The notes beneath the pieces are model-generated. The model searched no databases. It worked only from the letters and a program-made list of their open reading frames with translations, and was not told where the DNA came from. Positions 41,553 through 50,233 of a DNA stretch of 64,000 nucleotides are shown piece after piece. The DNA is taken from contig NZ_ATXT01000019.1 in NCBI RefSeq assembly GCF_000421825.1, positions 1 to 64,000 on the forward strand. Direction: 5' to 3'. This stretch comes from Humibacter albus DSM 18994 (GTDB lineage Bacteria; Actinomycetota; Actinomycetes; Actinomycetales; Microbacteriaceae). Made by a program: the position numbers and the translations under genes. The first letter of the stretch is position 1, and each line of letters opens with the position of its first letter.

Positions 41553-42611
41553 ATGAGCGACGGCACAGCGGGCGGAGGACCGCAGAGCGGCGAAACGTCG
41601 GCCCGGATGACCATGGCTGAGCTTGCGCGCCGAGCCGGCACCACCGTGCCCACGGTGTCGAAAGTGCTCAACGGGCGCTCCGACGTCTCCGTCACCACTC
41701 GGGAGCGGGTGATGCGGCTGGTGGACGAGACGGGCTACCGGCGGCGCACGAGGAAGGACTCCGCGCGCAGCCACGAGACCGGAGGCCTGGTGGACCTGGT
41801 GATCAGCAAGGTGGCCGGGTCGTGGGCGAACCTGGTGCTCAGCGGCGCGGAACGCGCGGCGGCCGACGACGGACTCGATGTCGTCGTGACGGTGGCCAGG
41901 CCGGATCAGGACGCGGGCGCCGACTGGGCGGCCCGCCTCCTCGCGCGCCGGTCGCGCGGCGCCGCGATCGCGCTGCTCACCCCCAGTCGTTCGCAACTGC
42001 AGCTGCTGAGCGCAGCGGGCATCCCGCTGGTGCTGCTCGATCCGTCCGCCGACTCCGCCGCCGGTGTGCCGAGCATCGGGACCACGGATTGGGCCGGCGG
42101 TTACGCCGCGGCCTCTCACCTGGTGGGCCTGGGACACCGCGAGCTGGCCGTCATCGCCGGCGCCGGCGACTTTCGCTACAGCCGCGCCAGGGTCGACGGG
42201 TTTCGCGCCGGCCTCGAGCAGGCAGGCATCCGGCTCTCCGATCGCCGGATCGGCGCGGCGGCCTGGGACCGGGAGAGCGCAACGGCCGTCGCCGAGCGCC
42301 TGCTCGCGCCGAGCAATCGCCCTACGGCCGTGTTCGCGTGTTCCGACGACATGGCGCTCGGTGTCTACGAGGCGGCAGCGCGCCACGGGCTGAAGGTCCC
42401 GAGCGATGTGAGCGTGGTGGGCTTCGACGATCTGCCGGAGTCCTCCTGGATCACCCCGTCACTGACCACCGTGCGCCAGCCGATCGAAGAGATGGCGGCG
42501 GCCGCGATGCGCAAGCTGCTGCGTATGCGATCCGGAATGTCCGCGGGCTCGGCCCGCGAGGAGTTGTCCACCGAATTGGTCGTCAGAGGGTCCACGGCAA
42601 CGGCTGGGTAA
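41553..42611 (+). CDS. LacI-family transcriptional regulator (352 aa)
   Basis: The helix-turn-helix TMAELARRAGTTVPTVSKVL plus hinge region is followed by a periplasmic-binding-type ligand domain (AASHLVGLGHRELAVIAG; TAVFACSDDMALGVYEAA; VSVVGFDDLPESSWITPSLT). The start is uncertain between ATG 41544, 41553 and 41607; 41553 is placed well for a leaderless transcript from the TACGAT box. The duplicated operator in the divergent promoter region implies control of itself and of the Gfo/Idh-isomerase genes. Confidence 0.9.
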   Translation: MSDGTAGGGPQSGETSARMTMAELARRAGTTVPTVSKVLNGRSDVSVTTRERVMRLVDETGYRRRTRKDSARSHETGGLVDLVISKVAGSWANLVLSGAERAAADDGLDVVVTVARPDQDAGADWAARLLARRSRGAAIALLTPSRSQLQLLSAAGIPLVLLDPSADSAAGVPSIGTTDWAGGYAAASHLVGLGHRELAVIAGAGDFRYSRARVDGFRAGLEQAGIRLSDRRIGAAAWDRESATAVAERLLAPSNRPTAVFACSDDMALGVYEAAARHGLKVPSDVSVVGFDDLPESSWITPSLTTVRQPIEEMAAAAMRKLLRMRSGMSAGSAREELSTELVVRGSTATAG

Positions 42612-42615
42612 CGTT

Positions 42616-42643
42616 TTGGCCCTTCCCCGAAACGTCGTATAGC
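42616..42643 (+). promoter_or_regulatory. Promoter of the sugar ABC operon
   Basis: TTGGCC (42616-42621) and TATAGC (42638-42643) are separated by 16 bp. The CebR-like palindrome begins 8 bp after the -10 box, so a bound repressor would cover the transcription start. Confidence 0.5.
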
Positions 42644-42650
42644 CTCTCCG

Positions 42651-42664
42651 TGAGAGCGCTCCCA
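42651..42664. promoter_or_regulatory. CebR-like operator upstream of the sugar ABC operon
   Basis: TGAGAGCGCTCCCA matches the actinobacterial CebR box TGGGAGCGCTCCCA at 13 of 14 positions. It sits at the predicted transcription start of the binding-protein gene, and a similar site lies upstream of the GH1 beta-glucosidase. Confidence 0.7.
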
Positions 42665-42863
42665 CGACTTGATCACATCTTGGTTTCAGTCGGTGCGACA
42701 CGCGTGAGTACGCCTCATAAAATGTTGACACGTCCAACAAAAGATTGAAAGATAACCAGCACCGGCCGTGGAAGACGTGGCCGCGACCGACGCACCAATC
42801 TCACATTCAACGAAGAATCTCCGCTCGACGCCCGACGTCGGGACGGACGGAAGGGATCTGATA

Positions 42864-44192
42864 ATGGCATCGGAATCCACAGGCGCAGCCTTCACCCGAC
42901 GCGGCTTTCTCGGCCTCGCCGGCGGCGTCGCCGCGACGACTCTCCTCGCTGCCTGCTCCGGCGGCAGCGGCGGTTCCGGCGGTGGTGGCAGCAGCAAGCC
43001 GCTGAAGTTCTGGAACATGCCGTGGGGTAACACGGAGTTCAACAAGCTCGACAAGAAGATCACCCTGGCCTACAAGCCGAAGAGCGGTCTTCCGTCGGCC
43101 ACCTATCAGGAGATCCAGTGGGCGAACTTCACCCAGACGTTCTCCTCGGCGGTCGCATCCAACACGGGTCCCGCGGTCAGCTCCGGTGGTGGCACCCAGG
43201 CGTTCCAGTTCGCCCATCAGGGCAAGATCGCCTACGCCGACAGCCTGCTGGACTCGTGGAAGAGCAACGGCATCTACGACGACTTCCTCGAGGGCCTGCT
43301 CGAAACCATGAAGACCGACGACGGCTATGCCGCCGTGCCGTACAACCTCGATGTGCGCTGCTCCTGGTACAACAAGACGCTGCTGTCGCAGGCGGGCGTC
43401 GACGTGCCGACCTCGTGGGACGAGTACAAGCAGGTCTGTGCTGCTCTCAAGAAGAACGGCGTCTATGGCTTCGGCCTGGGCTCGGGTGCCGGTAACTTCA
43501 CCGGAAGCCACATCCTGACGGCGTTCATGATCAACAACGGCGGCGGCCTCTTCAACAAGAAGAAGGAGCCGGACTGCGTGACCTCCGAGAACGAAGAGGC
43601 CATGGAGTACGTGCTGGAGCTCGTGAAGAACGGGTACTCCGACCCCGCGGCGGCGACCTATACCAGCGCCAACGTGCAGTCGCAGTGGAAGGCCAAGAAG
43701 TTCGGCTACGGCTGGGACGGTGCAGGCCTCGCGGCCAGCGTCGGCGGCGATGTCGCTACGGACATGGTCGTCGGTGATCCGCTGACCAGCCCGTCGGGCA
43801 AGAAGGGCGGCATCTACTTCCCGAACAACATCATGATGTACAAGAACACCCCGAGCCAGAAGGGCTCCGAGGCGTTCCTCACCTACTACTACAAGAACAT
43901 GTCCAAGCTGTGGACGCAGAAGACCGGCATCGGCCTGCCGCCGCTCAAGTCGATCGCGGACACCTCCGTGCTGAAGGCGGACCCGGTGACGGTGAAGATC
44001 CTGAAGGACTGGAACCCGATCTACGGCACGTGGGCGGCTCCGGGCGGCAAGGGCCTGTTCTACAACATCGCCAACACCGTCGACGGCACTCAGCCGATGA
44101 TCAACTTCGCACAGTCGATCCTCGGTGGTAAGACGGATGCCAAGACGGCTCTGACGACGTTGCAGAACGCCATCGAAGGCCTCATGAAGTAA
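42864..44192 (+). CDS. Sugar-binding lipoprotein of ABC transporter (442 aa)
   Basis: This is an extracellular solute-binding protein. The signal region TRRGFLGLAGGVAATTLLAAC has an RR pair and the lipobox LLAAC, so it may be exported by Tat and lipid-anchored. A Gly/Ser linker follows. The mature part (LKFWNMPWGNTEFNKL) is of the oligosaccharide-binding type. ATG 42864 has a GGAAGGGA ribosome-binding site. A hairpin with T-run after the stop would give more binding protein than permease. The CebR-like operator suggests cello-oligosaccharides or a similar beta-glucoside. Confidence 0.9.
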   Translation: MASESTGAAFTRRGFLGLAGGVAATTLLAACSGGSGGSGGGGSSKPLKFWNMPWGNTEFNKLDKKITLAYKPKSGLPSATYQEIQWANFTQTFSSAVASNTGPAVSSGGGTQAFQFAHQGKIAYADSLLDSWKSNGIYDDFLEGLLETMKTDDGYAAVPYNLDVRCSWYNKTLLSQAGVDVPTSWDEYKQVCAALKKNGVYGFGLGSGAGNFTGSHILTAFMINNGGGLFNKKKEPDCVTSENEEAMEYVLELVKNGYSDPAAATYTSANVQSQWKAKKFGYGWDGAGLAASVGGDVATDMVVGDPLTSPSGKKGGIYFPNNIMMYKNTPSQKGSEAFLTYYYKNMSKLWTQKTGIGLPPLKSIADTSVLKADPVTVKILKDWNPIYGTWAAPGGKGLFYNIANTVDGTQPMINFAQSILGGKTDAKTALTTLQNAIEGLMK

Positions 44193-44203
44193 TGGGCTGA
44201 ATG

Positions 44204-44238
44204 CGGGTGGGCGCTGCGTGTTCGCGCGGGCCCACCCG
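44204..44238 (+). terminator. Partial terminator between binding protein and permeases
   Basis: CGGGTGGGC (44204-44212) pairs with GCCCACCCG (44230-44238), followed by TTTTC. It is placed to attenuate transcription into the permease genes, a usual arrangement in sugar ABC operons. Confidence 0.7.
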
Positions 44239-44285
44239 TTTTCACCATGACGAGGTTCTTGCTCTAGCTCTAAGGAGATTCGCTG

Positions 44286-45248
44286 ATGTCGACCGAGTCC
44301 GTGGCCGGCGCGCTGAAGAAGGCGCGTAACGGTGTGGGAGTGGCCGGGTCGGGCCGTTCACCCAGTTCGGGTAAACGGAATCGTGCCATGTCCCATACGT
44401 GGACATTCTTGCTGTTCGCCATTCCGTCGCTGTTGCTGCTGGTTCTGCTGAACCTGTATCCGGTGATCTACGCCGGTTGGCAGTCGCTGCGCAATGGCGA
44501 CCTGATCGATGCCGGCGCGTTCGTCGGGTTCACGAACTACGTGGATGTGGTGCAGCAGCCGGGGTTCTGGCATGCGGCGGTCTTCACGCTCGTCTTCACC
44601 GTCGTGGGTGTGTTCGGGTCGTGGGCTGCCGGCCTGGGTCTTGGCCTGCTGTTGCGTACGAAGATCCCCGCGGGTGGCTTGTGGAAGGTTCTGCTTCTTC
44701 TGCCGTGGGTGGTGCCCACGGTGGTGTCGGCCACGTCGTGGAACTGGTTGGTCGCGACTCCGCAGTCCCCGTTGCCGGAGCTGGCCAAGGCGCTCGGTTT
44801 CGGGAATGTGCTGTTCTTGGCCGACCCGCTGCTGGCCCAGATCACGGTGTGCGTGTTCAAGGTCTGGATCAGCTTCCCGTTCATGATGATGATGATGTCC
44901 TCCGCGCTCGCGTCGGTGGACACGACGGTGTATGAGGCATCCAAGGTCGACGGTGCCGGCACCTGGCAGACGTTCCGGCAGATCACGCTGCCGATGATCT
45001 CCCGGACCACGTACGTGTCGTGGATCCTGATGACGATCTTCTGCGTCAACGACTTCCCGACGATCTTCCTGCTCACCGGCGGCGGCCCGGTCAACGCCAC
45101 CCAGTCCCTGGTCGTGCTCGCCTACCAGACCGTGTTCCAGAACTACCAAGTCGGCCCCGGTGTCGCGATCGCGTTCTTGATGACCATCGTCCTCGTGATC
45201 ATCTCCGTGCTGCTCTACCGCCAGATCAGGAAGGTGAACATCGAATGA
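44286..45248 (+). CDS. Sugar ABC transporter permease, MalF type (320 aa)
   Basis: This is a membrane subunit of the importer with six predicted helices after a ~40-residue basic N-terminus. The EAA loop is VYEASKVDGAGTWQTFRQIT. ATG 44286 follows AAGGAGATTCGCTG. It overlaps the next permease by 4 nt (ATGA). No ATPase gene is present in the operon. Confidence 0.9.
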   Translation: MSTESVAGALKKARNGVGVAGSGRSPSSGKRNRAMSHTWTFLLFAIPSLLLLVLLNLYPVIYAGWQSLRNGDLIDAGAFVGFTNYVDVVQQPGFWHAAVFTLVFTVVGVFGSWAAGLGLGLLLRTKIPAGGLWKVLLLLPWVVPTVVSATSWNWLVATPQSPLPELAKALGFGNVLFLADPLLAQITVCVFKVWISFPFMMMMMSSALASVDTTVYEASKVDGAGTWQTFRQITLPMISRTTYVSWILMTIFCVNDFPTIFLLTGGGPVNATQSLVVLAYQTVFQNYQVGPGVAIAFLMTIVLVIISVLLYRQIRKVNIE

Positions 45249-46141
45249 GCGCCGAAACAACCGCCGACGAGCAGATCACCGGCCAGCTCAACTACGGTGT
45301 CAACGCCGGCAAGAAGCGTCGCAGTCTGTCCGAACTCGGCGAACGCGGCAAATGGTGGCGCCTGCTGGCGATCGTGGTCATCACCGCAATCGTGCTCGTG
45401 CCGATCATCGCTGTCGCGATCCTGTCCCTGACTCCGTCGCTGGGATCCACCGCCACCGGGCTCACGTTCGAGAACTACGGCAACGTGTTCGAACAGACCT
45501 CGGTCGGCACCTGGCTCGGCAACAGCCTCCTGGTCGCCGCGGTCACCGTGATCGTCGCCGTCGTCGTGGCGGCACCCGCCGGGTACGTCCTCTCCCGCGG
45601 CCGCAGCAAACTCGTGTCCTCCTACGCGCTGATCCTGTTCATCGTCCAGTCCCTGCCCGTGGTCACCGCCGTCATCCCGCTGTTCTTCCTGTTCGCCAAA
45701 CTCGGACTGGTCGACAACCTCGTCGGCGTCATGATCATCTACAGCGGTTCCACGATGAGTGTGGCCGTATGGATGATGGCCGCCTACTTCGACTCCATCC
45801 CGATCTCCCTGGAAGAAGCAGCCTGGATCGACGGTGCCTCCGTGTTCGGCTCGTTCACCAGAGTCGTGCTGCGCAACTCACTGCCGGGCATCCTCTCCAC
45901 CGCGATCTTCTCGTTCCTGCTCGCGTGGAACGACTACCTGATCGCGCTGGTCTTCCTCCGCAGCGACAAGAACTACACGCTCCCCATCGGCCTGAACACG
46001 TTCTTCCAGCAGAACCAGACCAACTGGGGACTCGTGATGGCCGTGGCCGTGATCATGATGCTCCCACCCATCATCGTCTTCGCCGTGTTGAACAAGTTCT
46101 TCTCCGTCGGCGGCATCGGCGGATCCCTCGCCGGAAGATAA
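45245..46141 (+). CDS. Sugar ABC transporter permease, MalG type (298 aa)
   Basis: This is the second membrane subunit. The EAA loop is EEAAWIDGASVFGSFTRVVL, and the C-terminus ends FFSVGGIGGSLAGR. A broken copy of its last ~95 codons lies at 12005-12294, evidence that a related operon once existed or was partly duplicated. A terminator hairpin follows 20 bp after the stop. Confidence 0.9.
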   Translation: MSAETTADEQITGQLNYGVNAGKKRRSLSELGERGKWWRLLAIVVITAIVLVPIIAVAILSLTPSLGSTATGLTFENYGNVFEQTSVGTWLGNSLLVAAVTVIVAVVVAAPAGYVLSRGRSKLVSSYALILFIVQSLPVVTAVIPLFFLFAKLGLVDNLVGVMIIYSGSTMSVAVWMMAAYFDSIPISLEEAAWIDGASVFGSFTRVVLRNSLPGILSTAIFSFLLAWNDYLIALVFLRSDKNYTLPIGLNTFFQQNQTNWGLVMAVAVIMMLPPIIVFAVLNKFFSVGGIGGSLAGR

Positions 46142-46161
46142 ACCCACACCTCAACCCACGA

Positions 46162-46198
46162 CGAAGGGCGGCCGCGCACCCCGCGCGACCGCCCTTCG
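46162..46198 (+). terminator. Terminator after the sugar ABC operon
   Basis: A 16-nt arm at 46162-46177 pairs with 46183-46198 with one mismatch, giving a very GC-rich stem with a short loop. It separates the permeases from the GH3 gene, although read-through is possible because no T-run follows. Confidence 0.6.
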
Positions 46199-46256
46199 CG
46201 CACCCTGACACGATCGACGCGAGCACCGCGTCGACGACGACGAAAGAGACATCCAG

Positions 46257-48716
46257 ATGAACACGGCTGACCACGCGGCCACGGCACCGCGTCCCGATGC
46301 ACGGTGGCGCGACACCACTCTCCCGGCGGCAGAACGGGTCGACGCACTGATCGCCGAGATGACCCTTCGCGAGAAGGTGGCGCAGCTGTACGGCGTGTGG
46401 GTGGCATCCTCTCCGACCGGCGGCGATGTCGCGCCCTTCCAGCACGACATGAACGAAGACGCCGTCGAGCTCGAGGCGCTTCTCCCGCACGGCCTCGGTC
46501 AGCTGACGCGCTCGTTCGGGTCGGCTCCGGTGGATGCCGCGGTCGGCGTGGTCTCGCTGGCGCACAGTCAGAGGCGCATCATGGCAGCGAACCGATTCGG
46601 GATTCCGGCCATCGCGCACGAGGAGTGTCTGGCGGGATTCACGGCGTGGGGTGCGACGGCCTATCCCGTGCCGCTGTCGTGGGGCGCCACGTTCGATCCG
46701 GCGCTGATCGAGCGCGTCGCTCAGCGGATCGGCACGGGAATGCGCTCGGTCGGCGTGCACCAGGGTCTCGCGCCCGTGCTCGATGTGACGCGAGACCCTC
46801 GTTGGGGCCGCACCGAGGAGACGATCGGCGAAGACCCGTACCTGGTCGGCACCATCGCCACGTCGTATGTGCGCGGCCTGGAGTCCGCCGGCATCGTCGC
46901 CACCCTCAAGCACTTCATCGGCTATTCCGCATCGAAGGCCGCGCGCAACCTCGCGCCCGTGTCGATGGGGCGGCGCGAGTTCAACGACGTGATGGTGCCG
47001 CCGTTCGAGCTCGCCGTGCGCGACGGCGGCGTGCGCAGTGTCATGCACGCGTACACCGACGTGGACGGGGTGCCGTCCGCCGCGGACGAGACGCTGCTGA
47101 CCGGACTGCTGCGCGACACCTGGGGATTCACGGGCACGGTCGTCGCTGACTACTTCGGCGTCGCATTCCTCAAGACGCTGCACGGTGTGGCCGGCACGTG
47201 GGGCGAGGCCGCGGCATCCGCTCTCCGGGCCGGCGTCGACGTGGAGCTGCCGACGGTGAAGGCGTACGGCGACCCGCTCGTCGCGGAGGTGGAGTCGGGC
47301 GACCTCGACGAGGCATACGTCGACCGTGCGCTGCGGCGGGTGCTCCTGCAGAAGGCCGAGTTCGGCATGCTCGACGAGGGCTGGTCGCCGTTGCCGGCAG
47401 GCTGGCGTGAGAACGATCTCGACGACATCGAGGCCGTGCGGGGACGCGTCGATCTGGACGCCGAGGCGGATCGGGCACTCGCCCGGGAAGTCGCCGAGCG
47501 CGCGGTGGTGCTGGTGCGCAACGACGGAATGCTCCCGCTGGCGCCCGACACGGGCATCCGCATCGCCGTGGTCGGGCCGCTGGCGGACGACCGGTTCGCG
47601 ATGCTGGGTTGCTACTCGTTCCCGAGCCACGTGGGCACTCTGCATCCCGAGGTGCCGATCGGCATCGAGCTGCCGACCGTGTTGCAGAGCCTGCGGGCGG
47701 AGTTCCCGAACGCGACCATCACATTCGAGCCGGGCGTGAGCGTGGACGGCAAGGGCGACGCCACGGCCCAGTCGGATGACGCCCAGTCGAATGTCGCACG
47801 GTCGGGTGATGCGCAGTCGCATGCCCGGGAGTCGGATGTCGCGGGCATCGACCGCGCCGTCGCTGCGGCGGGTGACGCCGACCTGGTGATCGCCGTGCTC
47901 GGCGACCGCGCCGGCCTCTTCGGCCGCGGCACCTCCGGCGAGGGCTGCGACGCCGCGAGCATGCGGCTGCCCGGCCGCCAACAGGATCTTCTCGACGCGC
48001 TCGTCGCCTGCGGCACGCCCCTCGTCGCGACCCTCATCGAAGGACGCCCGTACTCGCTCGGCTCCGCGGCGGACACCGCCGGTGCCATCGTCGCCGCGTT
48101 CTTCCCCGGCGAAGAGGGCGGACCCGCGATTGCGGGCGTGCTGAGCGGCCGAGTGAACCCGAGCGGACGGCTGCCGGTGAGCATCCCCGCGATCGAGGGC
48201 GGACAGCCCGCCACCTACCTCGCCGCCCCGCTCGGTGGACCGACTGAGGTGTCGAACATCGACCCCCGGGCGAAGTACCCGTTCGGACACGGCCTCTCGT
48301 ACACGTCGTTCGAGTGGTCGGATGCCGCGATCGACTCCGCGCAGACGACCACGTCGGGCTCGGTGACGGTGTCGCTCACCCTGAGGAACACCGGCGAGCG
48401 CGCGGGCATTGAGAACGTGCAGCTGTATCTGCACGACCCGGTGGCATCCGTAGTGCGTCCGGTGCAGCGGCTGATCGGGTACGCGTCGGTTCCGCTGGAG
48501 GCGGGAGCGGATGCCCGGGTGTCGTTCGAGGTGAACGCCGACCTCTCCGCATTCACCGGTCGCGATTACGCGCGGATCGTGGAGCCGGGCGAGCTCGAGC
48601 TGCGAATCGGGGCATCCAGTGGGGACATCCGGTTCGCGTTGCCCGTCACTCTGACCGGTCCGGTGCGCGAGGTCGACCACACGCGGGTGCTGCGCAGCGT
48701 GGTGACGGTGGAGTAG
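46257..48716 (+). CDS. GH3 beta-glucosidase/beta-xylosidase (819 aa)
   Basis: This is a family 3 glycosidase. The (beta/alpha)8 domain has TLKHFIGYSASK and the nucleophile Asp in TGTVVADYFGV. The second domain has the acid/base region TSGEGCDAASMRLPGRQ. A fibronectin III-like domain ends the protein. No signal peptide is seen, so it acts inside the cell. Near 47755-47850 a short repetitive insertion (AQSDD, AQSNV, AQSHA) interrupts the second domain. It follows the ABC permeases by ~115 bp and may receive their cargo. Confidence 0.9.
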   Translation: MNTADHAATAPRPDARWRDTTLPAAERVDALIAEMTLREKVAQLYGVWVASSPTGGDVAPFQHDMNEDAVELEALLPHGLGQLTRSFGSAPVDAAVGVVSLAHSQRRIMAANRFGIPAIAHEECLAGFTAWGATAYPVPLSWGATFDPALIERVAQRIGTGMRSVGVHQGLAPVLDVTRDPRWGRTEETIGEDPYLVGTIATSYVRGLESAGIVATLKHFIGYSASKAARNLAPVSMGRREFNDVMVPPFELAVRDGGVRSVMHAYTDVDGVPSAADETLLTGLLRDTWGFTGTVVADYFGVAFLKTLHGVAGTWGEAAASALRAGVDVELPTVKAYGDPLVAEVESGDLDEAYVDRALRRVLLQKAEFGMLDEGWSPLPAGWRENDLDDIEAVRGRVDLDAEADRALAREVAERAVVLVRNDGMLPLAPDTGIRIAVVGPLADDRFAMLGCYSFPSHVGTLHPEVPIGIELPTVLQSLRAEFPNATITFEPGVSVDGKGDATAQSDDAQSNVARSGDAQSHARESDVAGIDRAVAAAGDADLVIAVLGDRAGLFGRGTSGEGCDAASMRLPGRQQDLLDALVACGTPLVATLIEGRPYSLGSAADTAGAIVAAFFPGEEGGPAIAGVLSGRVNPSGRLPVSIPAIEGGQPATYLAAPLGGPTEVSNIDPRAKYPFGHGLSYTSFEWSDAAIDSAQTTTSGSVTVSLTLRNTGERAGIENVQLYLHDPVASVVRPVQRLIGYASVPLEAGADARVSFEVNADLSAFTGRDYARIVEPGELELRIGASSGDIRFALPVTLTGPVREVDHTRVLRSVVTVE

Positions 48717-48723
48717 GCGGAGC

Positions 48724-50079
48724 TCAGGCGGCGGTTGCCGCCCACGGCACGCGGCGGCGGCGTGCGGCCATGACGACGCCGACAGCGGCGACCGGCACCA
48801 CGACCGCATAGGCGGCTCCGGCCGCCGCACCGGGGCCGGAGCCGAACCCGTGCAGGGCGGAATAGAGTCCCCCGCAGATCATCGAGATCCAGGCCATGCT
48901 CGCCGTCTCGGCGAACGAGACGAGCGGGCCCACCCGCATGGCGGCATCCGGTCCCTCGAAGGCCTCAGACATGGCAAGCGGATACGCGATGCCCATTCCG
49001 AGCCCGGCGACCCCGGCAGCCACGATGACGGCCGCGATCGCGCCGGGACCGGACCCGGTGAAGCTCGTGACGACGAGTGCGAGGGCGGCGAGCACCATGA
49101 GCACGAGTCCGACGGTGACCCGGTCGGGCCTCGCGGACGGTCGCGGCCGCAGGCCCGCCAGCGTCCACATGATGAGCGCCGCCGTGATCGCGACGGATGC
49201 CCACAGCAGCCCGCTGCCGAACGCCTCGATCACGGTGACGGACAGCAGCGCATCGATGCCGGAGAATCCCGCGCACAACGCTCCGAACGAAAGCAGCACG
49301 CTGAACAGCCGCCCGCCGCGCGCACCTCGCCTCAGGAACGCGATGATTCCCACTCCCCCGCCGATCGCGGCCAGCACGAACAGCACGACGGACCAGAACC
49401 CTGCGGTCGTGGATGCCGCGGCTCCGACACCCAGCGCCGCCGCGACGATCACGCCAGCCACAGCACGCACCGGTTCCCTGGTCTTCTCCCACGGAATCGC
49501 CGAGGCGTAGGCGCCCATCAGGATTCTGGCTGCGAGCACCAGGAACGCGGGCCACGCGAACGCCCAGCGCCAGCCGACCCATTCGGCCACAACCGCGTTC
49601 AGCGCCGGACCGGCGATCGACGGAATCAGCCACACGAAGGCGTAGAGGCCGAGCACCCGCGGCCGCTCGCGGTCGTCGAACAGGCCGCCGATGGCCGACG
49701 ACCCGAACCCCGTGATGAGACCGAGCCCGATGCCGCGCACCACCATGCCGGCGAGCACCCACTCCATCGTCGGGGCGAACACCGACAGCGCCACCCCGGC
49801 CAGGAAGATGACCGTCGCCCACGCGATGACGGCGGTAGGGCGCATCCTCGCCAGGATCGGCGCGCTGAACGACAGCATCAGCACGGCGGCGATGTTGCCG
49901 GCGGCGAGCGTCGCACCGAAGAGCGCGAACCCGTGCAGCTCTTGCGCCACCACGGGCAGCACGGTCGAGACTGCGAGGCCCTGCATGCCGCCGCCGAACT
50001 CGGCCAGGAGCATGCTGAACAGGAACACGCCGCGGCGGCCGTGGAAGACCTGCCGGATCGGCACCTGATCGCTACTCAC
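48724..50079 (-). CDS. MFS transporter (451 aa)
   Basis: This is a hydrophobic major facilitator with about 12-14 helices (VFLFSMLLAEFGGGMQGLAV; GNIAAVLMLSFSAPILARM). It is related to drug/proton antiporter-type carriers rather than sugar carriers, but substrate prediction is unsafe. GTG 50079 begins VSSDQVPIRQVF. It is encoded 155 bp downstream of the GH3/GH31/GH42 operon on the same strand and may be transcribed from it. It is tail-to-tail with the GH3 gene (7 bp). Confidence 0.8.
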   Translation of the reverse strand: MSSDQVPIRQVFHGRRGVFLFSMLLAEFGGGMQGLAVSTVLPVVAQELHGFALFGATLAAGNIAAVLMLSFSAPILARMRPTAVIAWATVIFLAGVALSVFAPTMEWVLAGMVVRGIGLGLITGFGSSAIGGLFDDRERPRVLGLYAFVWLIPSIAGPALNAVVAEWVGWRWAFAWPAFLVLAARILMGAYASAIPWEKTREPVRAVAGVIVAAALGVGAAASTTAGFWSVVLFVLAAIGGGVGIIAFLRRGARGGRLFSVLLSFGALCAGFSGIDALLSVTVIEAFGSGLLWASVAITAALIMWTLAGLRPRPSARPDRVTVGLVLMVLAALALVVTSFTGSGPGAIAAVIVAAGVAGLGMGIAYPLAMSEAFEGPDAAMRVGPLVSFAETASMAWISMICGGLYSALHGFGSGPGAAAGAAYAVVVPVAAVGVVMAARRRRVPWAATAA

Positions 50080-50233
50080 CAGGTCACGCTACCCGCCAGC
50101 CTGCGACAACGCGGGGCTCGCCGCGGAAACGACTCGACGTCGCCGCCACGACCCGACGTCGCCGCCACGACACGGCCGACGATCCCGACGGTGTCTCCGG
50201 GAGCGTCCGCCGTGAGGAGGATCGTCGCCGTGC

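Noticed and set aside
39021-42611. Very long plus-strand open frame (over 1,100 codons) opposite the Gfo/Idh and isomerase genes
   Set aside because: Only its last part (from 41553) is a real LacI gene. The rest is antisense to well-recognised enzymes, has arginine/histidine-rich shadow composition and no family motif.
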